Assembly: GCA_002427735.1 (NCBI GenBank)
Contig: DIYP01000016.1
Coordinates: 186,001 to 250,000 of the forward strand
Direction: 5' to 3'
DNA from: Flavobacteriales bacterium UBA6051
Lineage (GTDB): Bacteria; Bacteroidota; Bacteroidia; Flavobacteriales_D; Crocinitomicaceae
Length of the DNA: 64,000 bases
This document shows, one piece after another, positions 35,566 to 43,809 of this stretch. Position 1 is the stretch's first letter, and each line of letters begins with the position of its first letter. Both the position numbers and the translations under genes were made by a program. The notes below the pieces were generated by a model. It was not told where the DNA came from, searched no databases, and saw only the letters and a list, made by a program, of their open reading frames with translations.

Positions 35566-35851
35566 TGGGAGATGCAGCCAACCAGGCGAAAAACGAGGCA
35601 ATAGCTACGAAAATAAACGAGATGGTATACAATATATGATAGAGCCATCGTAACAAAATAAATCTCGAATTCTTCCAAGCTGCTATGAAAAGATCAAGTT
35701 TTGACGGTGGCGTGCTATTGCGCCTTTCCTCGCGTTTTTCTTCTCTGCGTTCTTCAATGATTATTGGAGAAACAGGTTCTCCACATTTGATGCAGTAATC
35801 ATTGTCTTTGTTCCATGTGTTACAATGCAAACACTTACGTTCGACTGCCAT
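35558..35851 (-). CDS. Zinc-ribbon membrane protein
   Basis: The ATG at 35851 yields 97 residues; a TTG at 35878 would extend it by nine. Two Cys pairs (CLHC near 7-10 and CIKC near 21-24) form a zinc-ribbon. A charged Glu/Arg helix follows (about 33-47) and then two membrane segments (about 61-88). It overlaps the downstream small membrane gene by eight bases, so the two are probably one unit. The layout of a cytosolic Zn-ribbon with membrane helices recalls membrane-associated adaptor proteins of Bacteroidota; no activity is known. Confidence 0.7.
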   Translation of the reverse strand: MAVERKCLHCNTWNKDNDYCIKCGEPVSPIIIEERREEKREERRNSTPPSKLDLFIAAWKNSRFILLRWLYHILYTISFIFVAIASFFAWLAASPNG

Positions 35852-35965
35852 AAACTGGTGTTTAAAGGTCTTCAGCAAATGTAGGTAACTCTCAATATCT
35901 CAAGTAGAAATACCATATGATTTTCCTCATGTTTAGGAAAAAGCTTCGCTCAATGAAATATACAC

Positions 35966-36023
35966 TTAACTAAGTAAATAGTTAAATAACTAATGAAATA
36001 GTTGTTCAACTAAAAAATTAGTT
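35966..36023. promoter_or_regulatory. Three phased palindromic operators upstream of the BlaI-like gene
   Basis: Three copies of AACTA-N6-TAGTT begin at 35968, 35988 and 36008, so they are spaced exactly 20 bases apart. Spacers are AGTAAA, ATGAAA and AAAAAT. The first is extended to TTAACTA-N6-TAGTTAA. Site 2 overlaps the -33 TTG and site 3 lies between the -33 and -7 boxes. BlaI/MecI repressors bind short palindromes in their own promoters as dimers, so these are probably the operators for the gene at 36049. Confidence 0.85.
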
Positions 36024-36032
36024 ATACGTTTG
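36002..36032 (+). promoter_or_regulatory. Promoter of the BlaI/M56 operon
   Basis: TTG at 36002-36004 and TACGTTTG at 36025-36032 match the Bacteroidota -33 and -7 elements with a 20-base spacer. The ATG follows 16 bases later, so the leader is very short. Confidence 0.8.
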
Positions 36033-36048
36033 TCTAAACACTTGAGTT

Positions 36049-36405
36049 ATGTATGAATTAACAAAAGCAGAAGAACAGGTGATGCAGATTCTTTGGAAGT
36101 TGAAAGAAGCATTTGTCAAAGATATCGTGGCTGAATTCCCAGAACCAAAACCCGCATATAATACGGTCTCAACGATTATCAGAATTCTAGAGAAGAAAGA
36201 AATCGTTGGACATAAGGCATATGGAAGAACGTATATGTATCACCCATTGATTACTAAGGAAACGTATACCAAACAAACGGCTAGCAATCTGGTTAACAAA
36301 TATTTTTCCGGCTCTTACGAACAAATGATTTCATTTTTTGTGAGAGAGAAAAATATAAGCGCCGAAGAACTTGAGAAAATCATCAATCAAATCGATAAAC
36401 TATGA
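36049..36405 (+). CDS. BlaI/MecI/CopY-family transcriptional repressor
   Basis: The 118-residue protein has the winged-helix fold of this family: LTKAEEQVMQILWKL at the N-terminus, a recognition helix region with YNTVSTIIRILEKKEIV near 43-59, and a C-terminal dimerisation half with MISFFVREKNISAEELEKI. BlaI-type proteins repress their own promoter and are removed by proteolysis triggered by a partner M56 membrane protease. That partner overlaps here by four bases (ATGA). Three operator-like palindromes cover its promoter. The target genes may include the operon itself and others elsewhere; antibiotic resistance is not implied. Confidence 0.94.
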   Translation: MYELTKAEEQVMQILWKLKEAFVKDIVAEFPEPKPAYNTVSTIIRILEKKEIVGHKAYGRTYMYHPLITKETYTKQTASNLVNKYFSGSYEQMISFFVREKNISAEELEKIINQIDKL

Positions 36406-37583
36406 GTCTGTTACAGTTTCTTCTTATCCAGATAAATCTGGTCATCTTCTATTTTATCTACTTAATTCTGGTCTCGGGACGATCTCATCGTTCACTCAAT
36501 CGCTGGTATTTATTAATCATGCCATTTATAGCTTTTGTACTTCCTTTCATTTCGTTCGGTAGTTCCTCACCTGAATTGAATTGGGTTCAACAATTACCAG
36601 TTGTAGAAATTTTAGCCGATAGTGCAATCGGAAACCCAATTACTGAATTTCAATGGGATGGGGTACTTTACTTAATTGGAATTAGCTTTTTCGTTGTACT
36701 AACTTCCATTCAACTTGTTCGTGCATTCCATCGTCCAATTGCGACTTTTTACAGACATTACAACGGTAAAAAAGTGTACTTGCTCAGAGAACATAAAGCC
36801 TCGTATTCCTTTTTCAATCGTATTTACCTAAATCCAAAACAACTGGAAAATGAACAAACAATTTTACTTCATGAGTACGCGCATTGTCGAGAGTATCATT
36901 CACTAGATCTTATTCTTTCTGCCATGTGGAGAGCGCTGCTATGGTTCAACCCCATTGTACATTTCTGGGATAAACGTATCCGGGAGAACCATGAGTACAT
37001 AGCTGATCAATTTGTACTTGATACCGAAGCTTCACCTGCCGAATACAGTCGTTTACTGCTCGAATCAACCTTTGATATTCGAACACTTTCATTTGTAAGC
37101 GCCTTTAGCTCAAAGTCATTACTACTTAAACGTATAGAAAAATTAAATCACAAAAATCAATATCGTATGAAACATTTATTTGTTATCCCGGTTGTTGCAG
37201 GGATCACTTTCCTAACAACTTCCATGAACTCCCCTGTAGAACCTGTGGAGCAAAACACGGAAAAATCGATTGCCTTAGCTGAAATCGAAAATCCTGCCGA
37301 GTTTCCTGGAGGAAAAGAAGGCCTAATGAAGTTCATTATGGAGGAAATTAAGTATCCAAAGAAGTTGGAAGAAATGAACATTGAAGGCAGCGTATTTATC
37401 GAATTCGAGATTTCTAAAACAGGAAAAGTTGAAAATGCCAAAGTAGCAAGTGGGTCTTCCTATGATGCTATGGATGCAGAGGCATTGCGTGTTGTTCAAA
37501 TTATGCCGAATTGGAAACCTGCTACGAAAGATGGAAAACCTGTAAGATCTTCCATGAAGCTTCCATTTAAATTTAAATTGTAA
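36402..37583 (+). CDS. BlaR1-like M56 membrane metallopeptidase fused to a TonB C-terminal domain
   Basis: The first part has about four membrane segments, with the zinc site HEYAH near 157-161 and a downstream ENHEYIADQFVL glutamate region, as in M56 peptidases. The final 100 residues, after the EFPGGKEGLMKFI segment, form a TonB_C domain ending FKFKL. No penicillin-binding sensor domain is present. The start overlaps the repressor gene by four bases. In BlaR1 systems a signal activates the protease, which leads to loss of the repressor. Here the sensor could be the TonB_C domain, which would face the periplasm, and TonB_C domains normally bind TonB boxes or the cell wall. The signal is unknown. 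Confidence 0.9.
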   Translation: MSLLQFLLIQINLVIFYFIYLILVSGRSHRSLNRWYLLIMPFIAFVLPFISFGSSSPELNWVQQLPVVEILADSAIGNPITEFQWDGVLYLIGISFFVVLTSIQLVRAFHRPIATFYRHYNGKKVYLLREHKASYSFFNRIYLNPKQLENEQTILLHEYAHCREYHSLDLILSAMWRALLWFNPIVHFWDKRIRENHEYIADQFVLDTEASPAEYSRLLLESTFDIRTLSFVSAFSSKSLLLKRIEKLNHKNQYRMKHLFVIPVVAGITFLTTSMNSPVEPVEQNTEKSIALAEIENPAEFPGGKEGLMKFIMEEIKYPKKLEEMNIEGSVFIEFEISKTGKVENAKVASGSSYDAMDAEALRVVQIMPNWKPATKDGKPVRSSMKLPFKFKL

Positions 37584-37608
37584 CTAGCCATTACATAAAT
37601 CTTTTTCG

Positions 37609-37634
37609 GGGTGTGAAATAATCACACCCTTTTT
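37609..37634 (+). terminator. Rho-independent terminator after the M56 gene
   Basis: GGGTGTGA pairs with TCACACCC around an AATAA loop and leads into TTTTT, 26 bases after the stop codon. Confidence 0.9.
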
Positions 37635-37684
37635 GTTTCCAGATTATTGCTAACTTTCTTTAAGTAAACCAACGATCAATTATT

Positions 37685-37885
37685 ATGAGTAAAGAATATC
37701 CTAAAGAAGACGCAACGATTTTATGGGACGCTGAAAAATGCATTCATTCTGCAAAATGTGTAAAAGGGCTACCCGGCGTGTTTAAACCAAAAGACCGTCC
37801 ATGGATACAAGTGGAGAATGCAAGCAAAGAGGAAATCATTGCTCAAGTGAAACAATGTCCTTCTGGCGCTTTATCCATGAAGTAA
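37685..37885 (+). CDS. Divergent 4Fe-4S mono-cluster protein (YjdI-like)
   Basis: The 66-residue protein matches the Fer4_19/YjdI family: ILWDAEKCIHSAKCVKGLPGVF with C19 and C25, RPWIQVENA in the middle, and CPSGAL with C58 near the end. Only three Cys are visible, as is usual in this family, so the fourth ligand may be another residue such as H21. It is a likely small electron carrier or cluster sensor. The next gene starts on the base after its stop codon, indicating a common transcript with CtlX. Confidence 0.9.
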   Translation: MSKEYPKEDATILWDAEKCIHSAKCVKGLPGVFKPKDRPWIQVENASKEEIIAQVKQCPSGALSMK

Positions 37886-38812
37886 ATGAATCTTCAGACA
37901 ACGAGTGCAGTTGTAATGATTGAGCCGACACGTTTCGGATTTAATGAAGAGACGTATGGTACAAACTCCTTTCAAAACAAACCAACTGAATTAGGTTCGA
38001 ATGATGTTCAGAAGCTTGCATTGACAGAATTTAGAGGGTTTGTCAAGCAACTGGAGAATGTTGGCGTAAACGTGCATGTTTTAAAGGATGTGTTGAATTC
38101 AGAAACACCAGATTCTATTTTTCCCAATAATTGGTTTTCTACGCATCGATCGGGAGATATCATTCTTTATCCAATGGCAGTGGTAAACCGCAGAAAGGAA
38201 AGAAGAAATGTGTTAATTGAAGAACTCTGCTCAACCTATGGATATCAGATAACGGATTATACATCATCCGAAAATCAAGATCATTATCTAGAAGGAACCG
38301 GAAGTCTTATATTCGATCATCAAGTACGAACAGTCTACGCTGCGGAATCGCCAAGGACGCATCTTGAACTAGTAAGTAAAGTCGGAAAACATCTGGGATA
38401 TGAGCCTATAACTTTTCGATCTTTTGGAAAAGAAGGAGAATTGATTTATCATACAAACGTCATGATGTGTGTTGGCCGGACGTTTGTTGCCATTGGCCTC
38501 GATACTATTCACGAAGCTGACCGAGACAAGGTAGAAGAAAGCATTCATGAGAGTAAAAAAGAGCTTATTCCATTGAGCAACGATCAAATTTATCACCATT
38601 TTACAGGAAATATGCTTCAATTAGAGAATCAGCAAGGAGAGACTGTTCTTGTGCTCTCAGAAACGGCTTACAATTCTCTAAGTGACGAACAACTTCAACA
38701 ATTCTCAGCGCATAATGATCACCTTCTTCCTGTGGCCATTCCCACGATTGAACATATTGGAGGAGGAAGTGCTCGATGTATGCTCGCCGAACTGTTTATT
38801 CCAAAGAACTAA
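37886..38812 (+). CDS. ctlX: Citrulline-utilisation-type hydrolase / amidinotransferase-fold protein
   Basis: The 308-residue protein belongs to the arginine deiminase/dimethylargininase fold. Visible motifs are EPTRFGFNEETYGTN near 12-26, SIFPNNWFSTH with an Asp-Asn rich substrate site near 72-82, YHTNVMMCVG near 188 and the catalytic Cys C298 in GGGSARCMLAE. It resembles the CtlX citrulline-utilisation hydrolases of Bacteroidota. The expected role is hydrolysis of guanidino or ureido groups in arginine or citrulline breakdown. It abuts the YjdI gene and ends at a strong bidirectional terminator. The substrate is assigned by family similarity only. Confidence 0.85.
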   Translation: MNLQTTSAVVMIEPTRFGFNEETYGTNSFQNKPTELGSNDVQKLALTEFRGFVKQLENVGVNVHVLKDVLNSETPDSIFPNNWFSTHRSGDIILYPMAVVNRRKERRNVLIEELCSTYGYQITDYTSSENQDHYLEGTGSLIFDHQVRTVYAAESPRTHLELVSKVGKHLGYEPITFRSFGKEGELIYHTNVMMCVGRTFVAIGLDTIHEADRDKVEESIHESKKELIPLSNDQIYHHFTGNMLQLENQQGETVLVLSETAYNSLSDEQLQQFSAHNDHLLPVAIPTIEHIGGGSARCMLAELFIPKN

Positions 38813-38823
38813 ACATATTCAAT

Positions 38824-38857
38824 AAAAAAAGCCCATTCGGTTGAATGGGCTTTTTTT
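38824..38857. terminator. Bidirectional Rho-independent terminator
   Basis: AAAAAAAGCCCATTC pairs with GAATGGGCTTTTTTT around a GGTT loop. It has a T tract on either strand, so it can end both ctlX and the convergent 47-residue gene. Confidence 0.94.
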
Positions 38858-38869
38858 AGATAAGTCTTA

Positions 38870-39013
38870 TTAACTCTGTTCTTTATCCTCACTGGAGTTT
38901 TCTTCCATATTAGCATCCAATGTACTGTTCGCTTCTTGCTTTTTCTTTTGTTGCTGCTGAATAAGGTAGATTACCAAACCGGCAACTCCACCAATTACTG
39001 CTCCCATTAACAT
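38870..39013 (-). CDS. Single-pass 47-residue membrane protein
   Basis: The reading frame from ATG (39013) or an inner ATG (39007) to TAA encodes MLMGAVIGGVAGLVIYLIQQ followed by a charged Lys-Gln tail and an acidic C-terminus ending EDKEQS. The first 18 residues form one Gly-Val rich membrane helix, as in small YtxH-like proteins. It is downstream of rimK by 63 bases in the same direction and just upstream of a strong terminator, which supports a real gene. It is a probable cytoplasmic-membrane small protein of unknown function. Confidence 0.7.
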   Translation of the reverse strand: MLMGAVIGGVAGLVIYLIQQQQKKKQEANSTLDANMEENSSEDKEQS

Positions 39014-39076
39014 AGTGTAGTGTTTTAAAGATTACCGTCTGAAGATAGTAATTATTTATGGCTGACCTGAACTTGA

Positions 39077-39952
39077 CTAATCAACATTTCTTTCAACAAA
39101 GCGTATAATGCTCTTTGCAATATCCTTACCTGTTGCCGCTTCAATTCCCTCTAAGCCTGGAGAAGAATTTACCTCCATAATCATCGGACCTTTTTTAGAT
39201 TGTAGCATGTCAACACCTGCAATTCCCAACTTCATCGCACGTGCCGCTTTCAACGCTGCATTTTCCTCTTCTTCAGTCAGTTCAACTATCGTTGCTGAAC
39301 CACCTCGGTGCAAATTCGATCGGAACTCACCCTCTTTCGCTTGTCTCTTCATAGCACCAATGACAACGCCGTCAATAACAATCACTCGAAGGTCTGCTCC
39401 ATTCGCTTCCTCAATGAACTCTTGAACAATCACACGTGCTTTTAATCCCTGAAAAGCCTCAAGCACGGATTCAGCCGCACTCTGTGTTTCTGCGAGTACC
39501 ACTCCAACTCCTTGTGTACCTTCTAACAACTTAATAACACATGGTGCTCCACCGACTTGAGAAATAATACGCGTGGCATCCTTGGAGTAATTGGTAAATG
39601 CCGTTTTCGGCATGGATAGCCCTGCTCTTGACAAAATCTGTAAACTACGTAGTTTATCCCTGGAACGAACCAATGCCTGAGATTCAGTAGAAGTAAAAAC
39701 TTTCATCATTTCAAATTGGCGTACAACCGCCGTACCGTAAAAGGTTACTGAGGCTCCAATTCGAGGGATAACAGCATCGACATTTTTCAATTCTTTACCC
39801 ATGTAGAAAACCTTCGGCTTTTTACGTTCAATTACAATGTCGCATTTTGTGTGGTTCACCACCAACATTTCATGTCCGCGAATTTCCCCGGCTTCTCGAA
39901 TTCTGCGCGTGGAATACAAATTAGGGTTCGTGGATAGGATAACGATTTTCAT
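39077..39952 (-). CDS. rimK: ATP-grasp ligase of the RimK family
   Basis: The 291-residue protein starts IVILSTNPNLYSTRRIREAGE and shows the RimK N-terminal domain and ATP-grasp elements: SKDATRIISQVGGAPCVIKLLEGTQGVGV-like core with K at the nucleotide site, VQEFIEEANGADLRVIVIDG near 175, GEFRSNLHRGG near 207 and MEVNSSPGLEGIE near 263. RimK adds glutamates to ribosomal protein S6 or ligates related amino acids. It starts three bases after the stop of the RimB-like protease gene, an association known from Pseudomonas and Bacteroidota. The target in this organism is not shown. Confidence 0.93.
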   Translation of the reverse strand: MKIVILSTNPNLYSTRRIREAGEIRGHEMLVVNHTKCDIVIERKKPKVFYMGKELKNVDAVIPRIGASVTFYGTAVVRQFEMMKVFTSTESQALVRSRDKLRSLQILSRAGLSMPKTAFTNYSKDATRIISQVGGAPCVIKLLEGTQGVGVVLAETQSAAESVLEAFQGLKARVIVQEFIEEANGADLRVIVIDGVVIGAMKRQAKEGEFRSNLHRGGSATIVELTEEEENAALKAARAMKLGIAGVDMLQSKKGPMIMEVNSSPGLEGIEAATGKDIAKSIIRFVERNVD

Positions 39953-39955
39953 TCT

Positions 39956-40378
39956 TTAGTTCGTTTGATTCTTACGTCTTACATCGACAATAAACTTTCC
40001 TGCCAAAAATTTGCGCCCCAATAAAACGGCAACGCGCATATCTCTTCTGTCCGTTAGTGTCAACTGAATTTCATGCATTTCCCCGAAAATTTCCATTCGT
40101 GTAACAATCACATAACGTTTTTCCGCTGTTCCATTCGAACTTTTTACGGACACCTCTTTCAAAATGGGGAACGTAAATGCTTCTCCTGTGTATGCTTTAT
40201 AGGAATCATCTAAAAAAACACATGTAACCGTATTATCATCGTTTGCAGCGATCTTAGAACAATGTATACTTGATGTATATGCCCCTGTATCAATTTTGGC
40301 CTGCATGTCTTTCAGGTCAATATCCGGAAAGCTCACAACTTCCTTTCTTCCAATGGTTTTCACTCTATTCAATGTCAA
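39956..40378 (-). CDS. rimB: RimB-like retropepsin-type aspartic protease
   Basis: The 140-residue frame contains DTGAYTSSIHC with the catalytic Asp in KIDTGAYT near 31-36 and a C-terminal VLLGRKFLAGKFIVDV, both typical of the RimB/ATP-dependent zinc protease family. No ATG is available: an in-frame TAG lies just upstream, so the start is TTG at 40378 or 40372, or more likely GTG at 40363, which would give a start VKTIGRKEVV closer to known homologues. RimB cleaves glutamate tails made by RimK. The pair is followed by a small membrane protein gene, so all three may form one operon. Confidence 0.85.
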   Translation of the reverse strand: MTLNRVKTIGRKEVVSFPDIDLKDMQAKIDTGAYTSSIHCSKIAANDDNTVTCVFLDDSYKAYTGEAFTFPILKEVSVKSSNGTAEKRYVIVTRMEIFGEMHEIQLTLTDRRDMRVAVLLGRKFLAGKFIVDVRRKNQTN

Positions 40379-40548
40379 AAACGGGTGGCGAAGCTAGAAA
40401 AAAAAATCATTGAACAACTTACAGCATATGTTATTTTTAGTTGAAGCTTTAATTAATTTGACGAAGGACTATTTAAAATCCGGTAAAACAAAGCTATGCT
40501 GGGAATAGAGCTCACCTTTAGATTTCTTAAAAACAAACGAAATATCGT

Positions 40549-40556
40549 ATTTTCGC
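40549..40556 (+). promoter_or_regulatory. Possible -7 element of the subtilase gene
   Basis: TATTTTCG is one base off TAnnTTTG and lies 16 bases before the ATG. The 194-base gap before it shows nothing else that I recognise. Confidence 0.3.
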
Positions 40557-40572
40557 AAAACAATCCAGTCTT

Positions 40573-42723
40573 ATGAAATTGACCATTCTACTTCTACTTT
40601 TTTCGTGTAGTGCATTTGCACAGCAATATTCATCCAATACTGCTGCCGATATTCAGGAAATCAACAAAATCTATTTTTCTGGTGATGAAAAATTAAATGA
40701 AGCGCTGAGATTGCGCTATCCTATTAACACGATTAATGGTGAAACCTATGTCTCGTTTTTAGGAAAAGTAAACCCCAGTTTTAGTGCTTCAGAATTTGAA
40801 CAGCGAGGCATTAATGTTGGTTCACAGGTCGGAGATATTGTGAGTATTCGTTATCCCATTAATCAATTAGAAAATATTCTTTCCGAAAGTGATCTTACCT
40901 ACATAAAAATGGCTGGAAAAGTCCAACCACTGTTAGATCGAGTGCAAATAGGTACGCGTGTGGATAGCGTATGGGCGGGGATCAACCTGCCTCAGGGATA
41001 TACAGGAAAAGATGTCATTATTGGCGTTACTGACTGGGGATTCGACTATAGCTCTCCCATGTTCTATGATACGCTTCTTTCCGAAAGCAGAATCCTTGCG
41101 GCTTGGGATCAGTTTAAGATTTCTGGAAATGCTCCCAATGGTTACACCTATGGTGCAGAGTATGCATCTCCTGGAGAACTTCAAACAGCTGCGTCTGATA
41201 CAGCCAACGTGTACTCATATGCAACACACGGAACGCACGTTGCGGGTATCGCCGGAGGGAGTGGTGCTGGCTTGAACTACAGAGGAATGGCCTTTGAATC
41301 AGAATTTCTATTTGTGACTTTTCGTTTTGATGAGAGTTTTGTTTTGGATGCCTGGAATTGGATGCAAGAAAGATCAATTGCAGAAGGGAAACGATTAGTG
41401 ATCAATATGAGTTGGGGAATCTATCATTTTGGTGCTTTGGACGGTACAGATTTATTGCAACAAGCACTCGACACAATGACAGGAGAAGAAGTTCTCTTTG
41501 TTACAAGCGCTGGTAACAATGGAAACGTAGACTTCCATATTGCTCATGAATTTGCGTCGGACAGTATAAAAACACGTGTGGCTTTCTACAACTCTTCAAT
41601 GCCCAATCTATTCGGTCAAAGTATCCAAATGTGGGGAGAAGCAGGGAGCGATTTTGAAATACAATTGCTCGGTACCAATGGCTCAACGATTCTTAATGAA
41701 TCACCATGGTACTCAACTGCTACAACGACCACCTACATTGATTCGTTTATTGTGGCATCCGGTACAGATACCATTTTTTATAACTTTTCTGCTGACGCTG
41801 CCTACCCCAGTAACGGACGCCCTCAAGCCCGATTACGTATTAAGTACCCATCAAATCCCAACGGAGTTGGAATTCGAATAAGAGCGACAGATGGAACAGT
41901 TCATTTGTGGAATGTGACAGAACTTACAGATGATGTCGGAAATTGGGGAATGCAATTGGCAACCTTTGGTGCCGGTTGGACACCAGGAGATAAAAATTAC
42001 GGCATTGGTATTCCGGCTTGCGCGAACACAGCACTCTCAGTCGGTGCGTATGCCTCAGAATATTATACCCAAAGTGGAACGCTTGTGGGAGGAGCTGCTG
42101 CAAACTTTTCCAGTTTAGGTCCGATTATCGATGGAAGTGAAAAACCCGATGTGTCCGCGCCAGGAGTATCAGTAGCTTCTTCCATTTCCTCTTATACGGA
42201 TGCTTCTTTCTCTACCATTGAATCAGTTGACTTCAACGGGCGAACGTATCCTTTTGCCAGATTTAACGGGACATCGATGTCAAGTCCAGCAGCTGCCGGA
42301 ATCGCAGCGCTCATTTTGGATGCAAACCCGTATCTATCAGCAGCTCAGGTGAAGAATATCATTATTACCACGGCACGTACTGATAACTTCACCGGTACCA
42401 TTCCACCGCACAGTACAAAATGGGGGTGGGGTAAGATCAATGCGTATGCTGCAATTCAACTTGCACTCAATACAACAGGAATGCATACTGCTGAAAAAAG
42501 CGTTGAATGGCAAGTTTATCCAAATCCAACAACGGATCAAATTGTTATTTCCGGAATTCAAGATCAACCAGAGATTTTGGAAGTGATTGACCTTCGTGGT
42601 AAGTCCCTTATCCATCAAATCAGTGGTTTGAGCATTGATGTGAGCGCTATTCCAGCAGGAGTTTATCTTCTTAAAATGGTGAGAAATGGAAAGGTGGAGC
42701 AACAACGATTTGTGAAACAATAA
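40573..42723 (+). CDS. Subtilisin-like serine protease (S8) with T9SS sorting domain
   Basis: A signal peptide of about 17 residues (SCSAFAQQ) is followed by a short propeptide-like region and the S8 catalytic domain. The catalytic triad is visible as D154 in VTDWGFDYSS, H219 in THGTHVAGIAG and S568 in FNGTSMSSPAAAG. The oxyanion Asn is in TSAGNNGN near 315. A long insertion, about 150 residues, lies between N and S and resembles a jelly-roll module. The C-terminus VYPNPTTDQIVISG through FVKQ is a type A T9SS signal. It is a secreted protease that may act on extracellular protein. No maturation partner is adjacent. Confidence 0.93.
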   Translation: MKLTILLLLFSCSAFAQQYSSNTAADIQEINKIYFSGDEKLNEALRLRYPINTINGETYVSFLGKVNPSFSASEFEQRGINVGSQVGDIVSIRYPINQLENILSESDLTYIKMAGKVQPLLDRVQIGTRVDSVWAGINLPQGYTGKDVIIGVTDWGFDYSSPMFYDTLLSESRILAAWDQFKISGNAPNGYTYGAEYASPGELQTAASDTANVYSYATHGTHVAGIAGGSGAGLNYRGMAFESEFLFVTFRFDESFVLDAWNWMQERSIAEGKRLVINMSWGIYHFGALDGTDLLQQALDTMTGEEVLFVTSAGNNGNVDFHIAHEFASDSIKTRVAFYNSSMPNLFGQSIQMWGEAGSDFEIQLLGTNGSTILNESPWYSTATTTTYIDSFIVASGTDTIFYNFSADAAYPSNGRPQARLRIKYPSNPNGVGIRIRATDGTVHLWNVTELTDDVGNWGMQLATFGAGWTPGDKNYGIGIPACANTALSVGAYASEYYTQSGTLVGGAAANFSSLGPIIDGSEKPDVSAPGVSVASSISSYTDASFSTIESVDFNGRTYPFARFNGTSMSSPAAAGIAALILDANPYLSAAQVKNIIITTARTDNFTGTIPPHSTKWGWGKINAYAAIQLALNTTGMHTAEKSVEWQVYPNPTTDQIVISGIQDQPEILEVIDLRGKSLIHQISGLSIDVSAIPAGVYLLKMVRNGKVEQQRFVKQ

Positions 42724-42733
42724 ATCGTCATCA

Positions 42734-43207
42734 CTATCTTGAGCGGGAGCTAACTTCTTCAATCAGGGTTACGGCTCGCCGAACCTTCAAGTCAATGTTC
42801 TTAATTCGATCGACTGAATGAATAATACTTCGCTTCTTTCCATCGGTTAGCGACCTCCAACGATGTGCAATTTCATCATCTTGAGCAATTAACACTTCAA
42901 TAACTTCGGGAATATCAACCCCGAGAGGGTCAGGGTCAATTCTTAGTGAAAACTGAACTTCATCATTGGGCTCTTTGCCGAGTAAGCGTACATTTTTGGT
43001 AGAAAGAATAATGAAGAAATTTCCATCACCATAATGATTTAAACCGCATCGAATTTCCATTCCATCATTGAATGAACATATGATGCGTGTGCTTTTCCCA
43101 TTTGGCAAAACTTCAACAGCCTCTTTTGGAATCTTCATATAAAAATAGCCTCCTTTTGAAGCATCGAGTTTCATTATTAGTTGCTTATCACTAAAGAAAT
43201 TCTTCAT
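42734..43207 (-). CDS. DUF1905 / YdeI-OmdA-like protein
   Basis: The first 95 residues form a small beta-barrel of the DUF1905 type, with YFYMKIPKEAVEVLP, TRIICSFNDG and VQFSLRIDPDPLG. The last 50 residues contain WRSLTDGKKRSIIHSVDRIKNIDLKVRRA, a helical segment of the YdeI/OmpD-associated family. These proteins are linked to stress or peptide resistance in other bacteria, but no biochemical role is established. The stop of the upstream TonB-domain gene overlaps its start codon by one base, so they are co-translated. It lacks a signal peptide. Confidence 0.78.
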   Translation of the reverse strand: MKNFFSDKQLIMKLDASKGGYFYMKIPKEAVEVLPNGKSTRIICSFNDGMEIRCGLNHYGDGNFFIILSTKNVRLLGKEPNDEVQFSLRIDPDPLGVDIPEVIEVLIAQDDEIAHRWRSLTDGKKRSIIHSVDRIKNIDLKVRRAVTLIEEVSSRSR

Positions 43208-43806
43208 TATTCAGGGTGAATGTTAATGGGTAATCTTATCCGACTTGCGACGGCTTTCCCCTCATGCATTGCAGGGATCCAATCGGGCATTGAACGAATG
43301 GTTTTGAGAGCACTTTCATTCAAAGACGGATGACCCGCTCTCTCAATAATTGCATCTCTAACGTTCCCGAATTTGTCAACAATAAATGAAATATACACTT
43401 TACAACAGCTGGCTAAGTCGTCTGGTTCAAAAACAGGATATTCAAAGTTTTCCGAGATAAATTGTTGCATTGCAACTGCGCCTCCTACAAATTGTGCTTC
43501 AACCTCCGGAAAGCTTACTAGTGTATCAATTGGGAGTTGACGCTGATACTTATCAATTAAATATTTGTTCTTTTTGTCTGCTGTATGAAGAGAGTCAATC
43601 AATGTGACATAATCTCTCACTATCTCACGTAAAGCACGAACTTCATAGGATAAAGACGCAAGCTCAGAAGATAATTGTGCACTGTCTTTTTCTAAAGCTA
43701 GAAGTCGATTTGTTAATTGAGCATTTTCATTCTTTAGTTGCCGATTTGATTGACCGTGAGCATTTGTTAAAAAAAATACGAAAAGAAACGGGTACAAAAC
43801 CTTCAT
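43207..43806 (-). CDS. Secreted coiled-coil protein with TonB C-terminal domain
   Basis: A signal peptide (about 1-18) is followed by a coiled coil of about 60 residues (heptads of Leu/Val in NRLLALEKDSAQLSSELASL and onwards) and a TonB_C domain: PEVEAQFVGGAVAMQQFI, then VYISFIVDKFGNVRDAII, SLNESALKTIRSMPDWIPA and RIRLPINIHPE. No membrane-spanning TonB helix or Pro-rich linker exists, so it is not a normal energy transducer; it may act as a periplasmic ligand-binding or wall-binding protein. It overlaps the DUF1905-like gene by one base. Confidence 0.82.
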   Translation of the reverse strand: MKVLYPFLFVFFLTNAHGQSNRQLKNENAQLTNRLLALEKDSAQLSSELASLSYEVRALREIVRDYVTLIDSLHTADKKNKYLIDKYQRQLPIDTLVSFPEVEAQFVGGAVAMQQFISENFEYPVFEPDDLASCCKVYISFIVDKFGNVRDAIIERAGHPSLNESALKTIRSMPDWIPAMHEGKAVASRIRLPINIHPE

Positions 43807-43809
43807 GAA

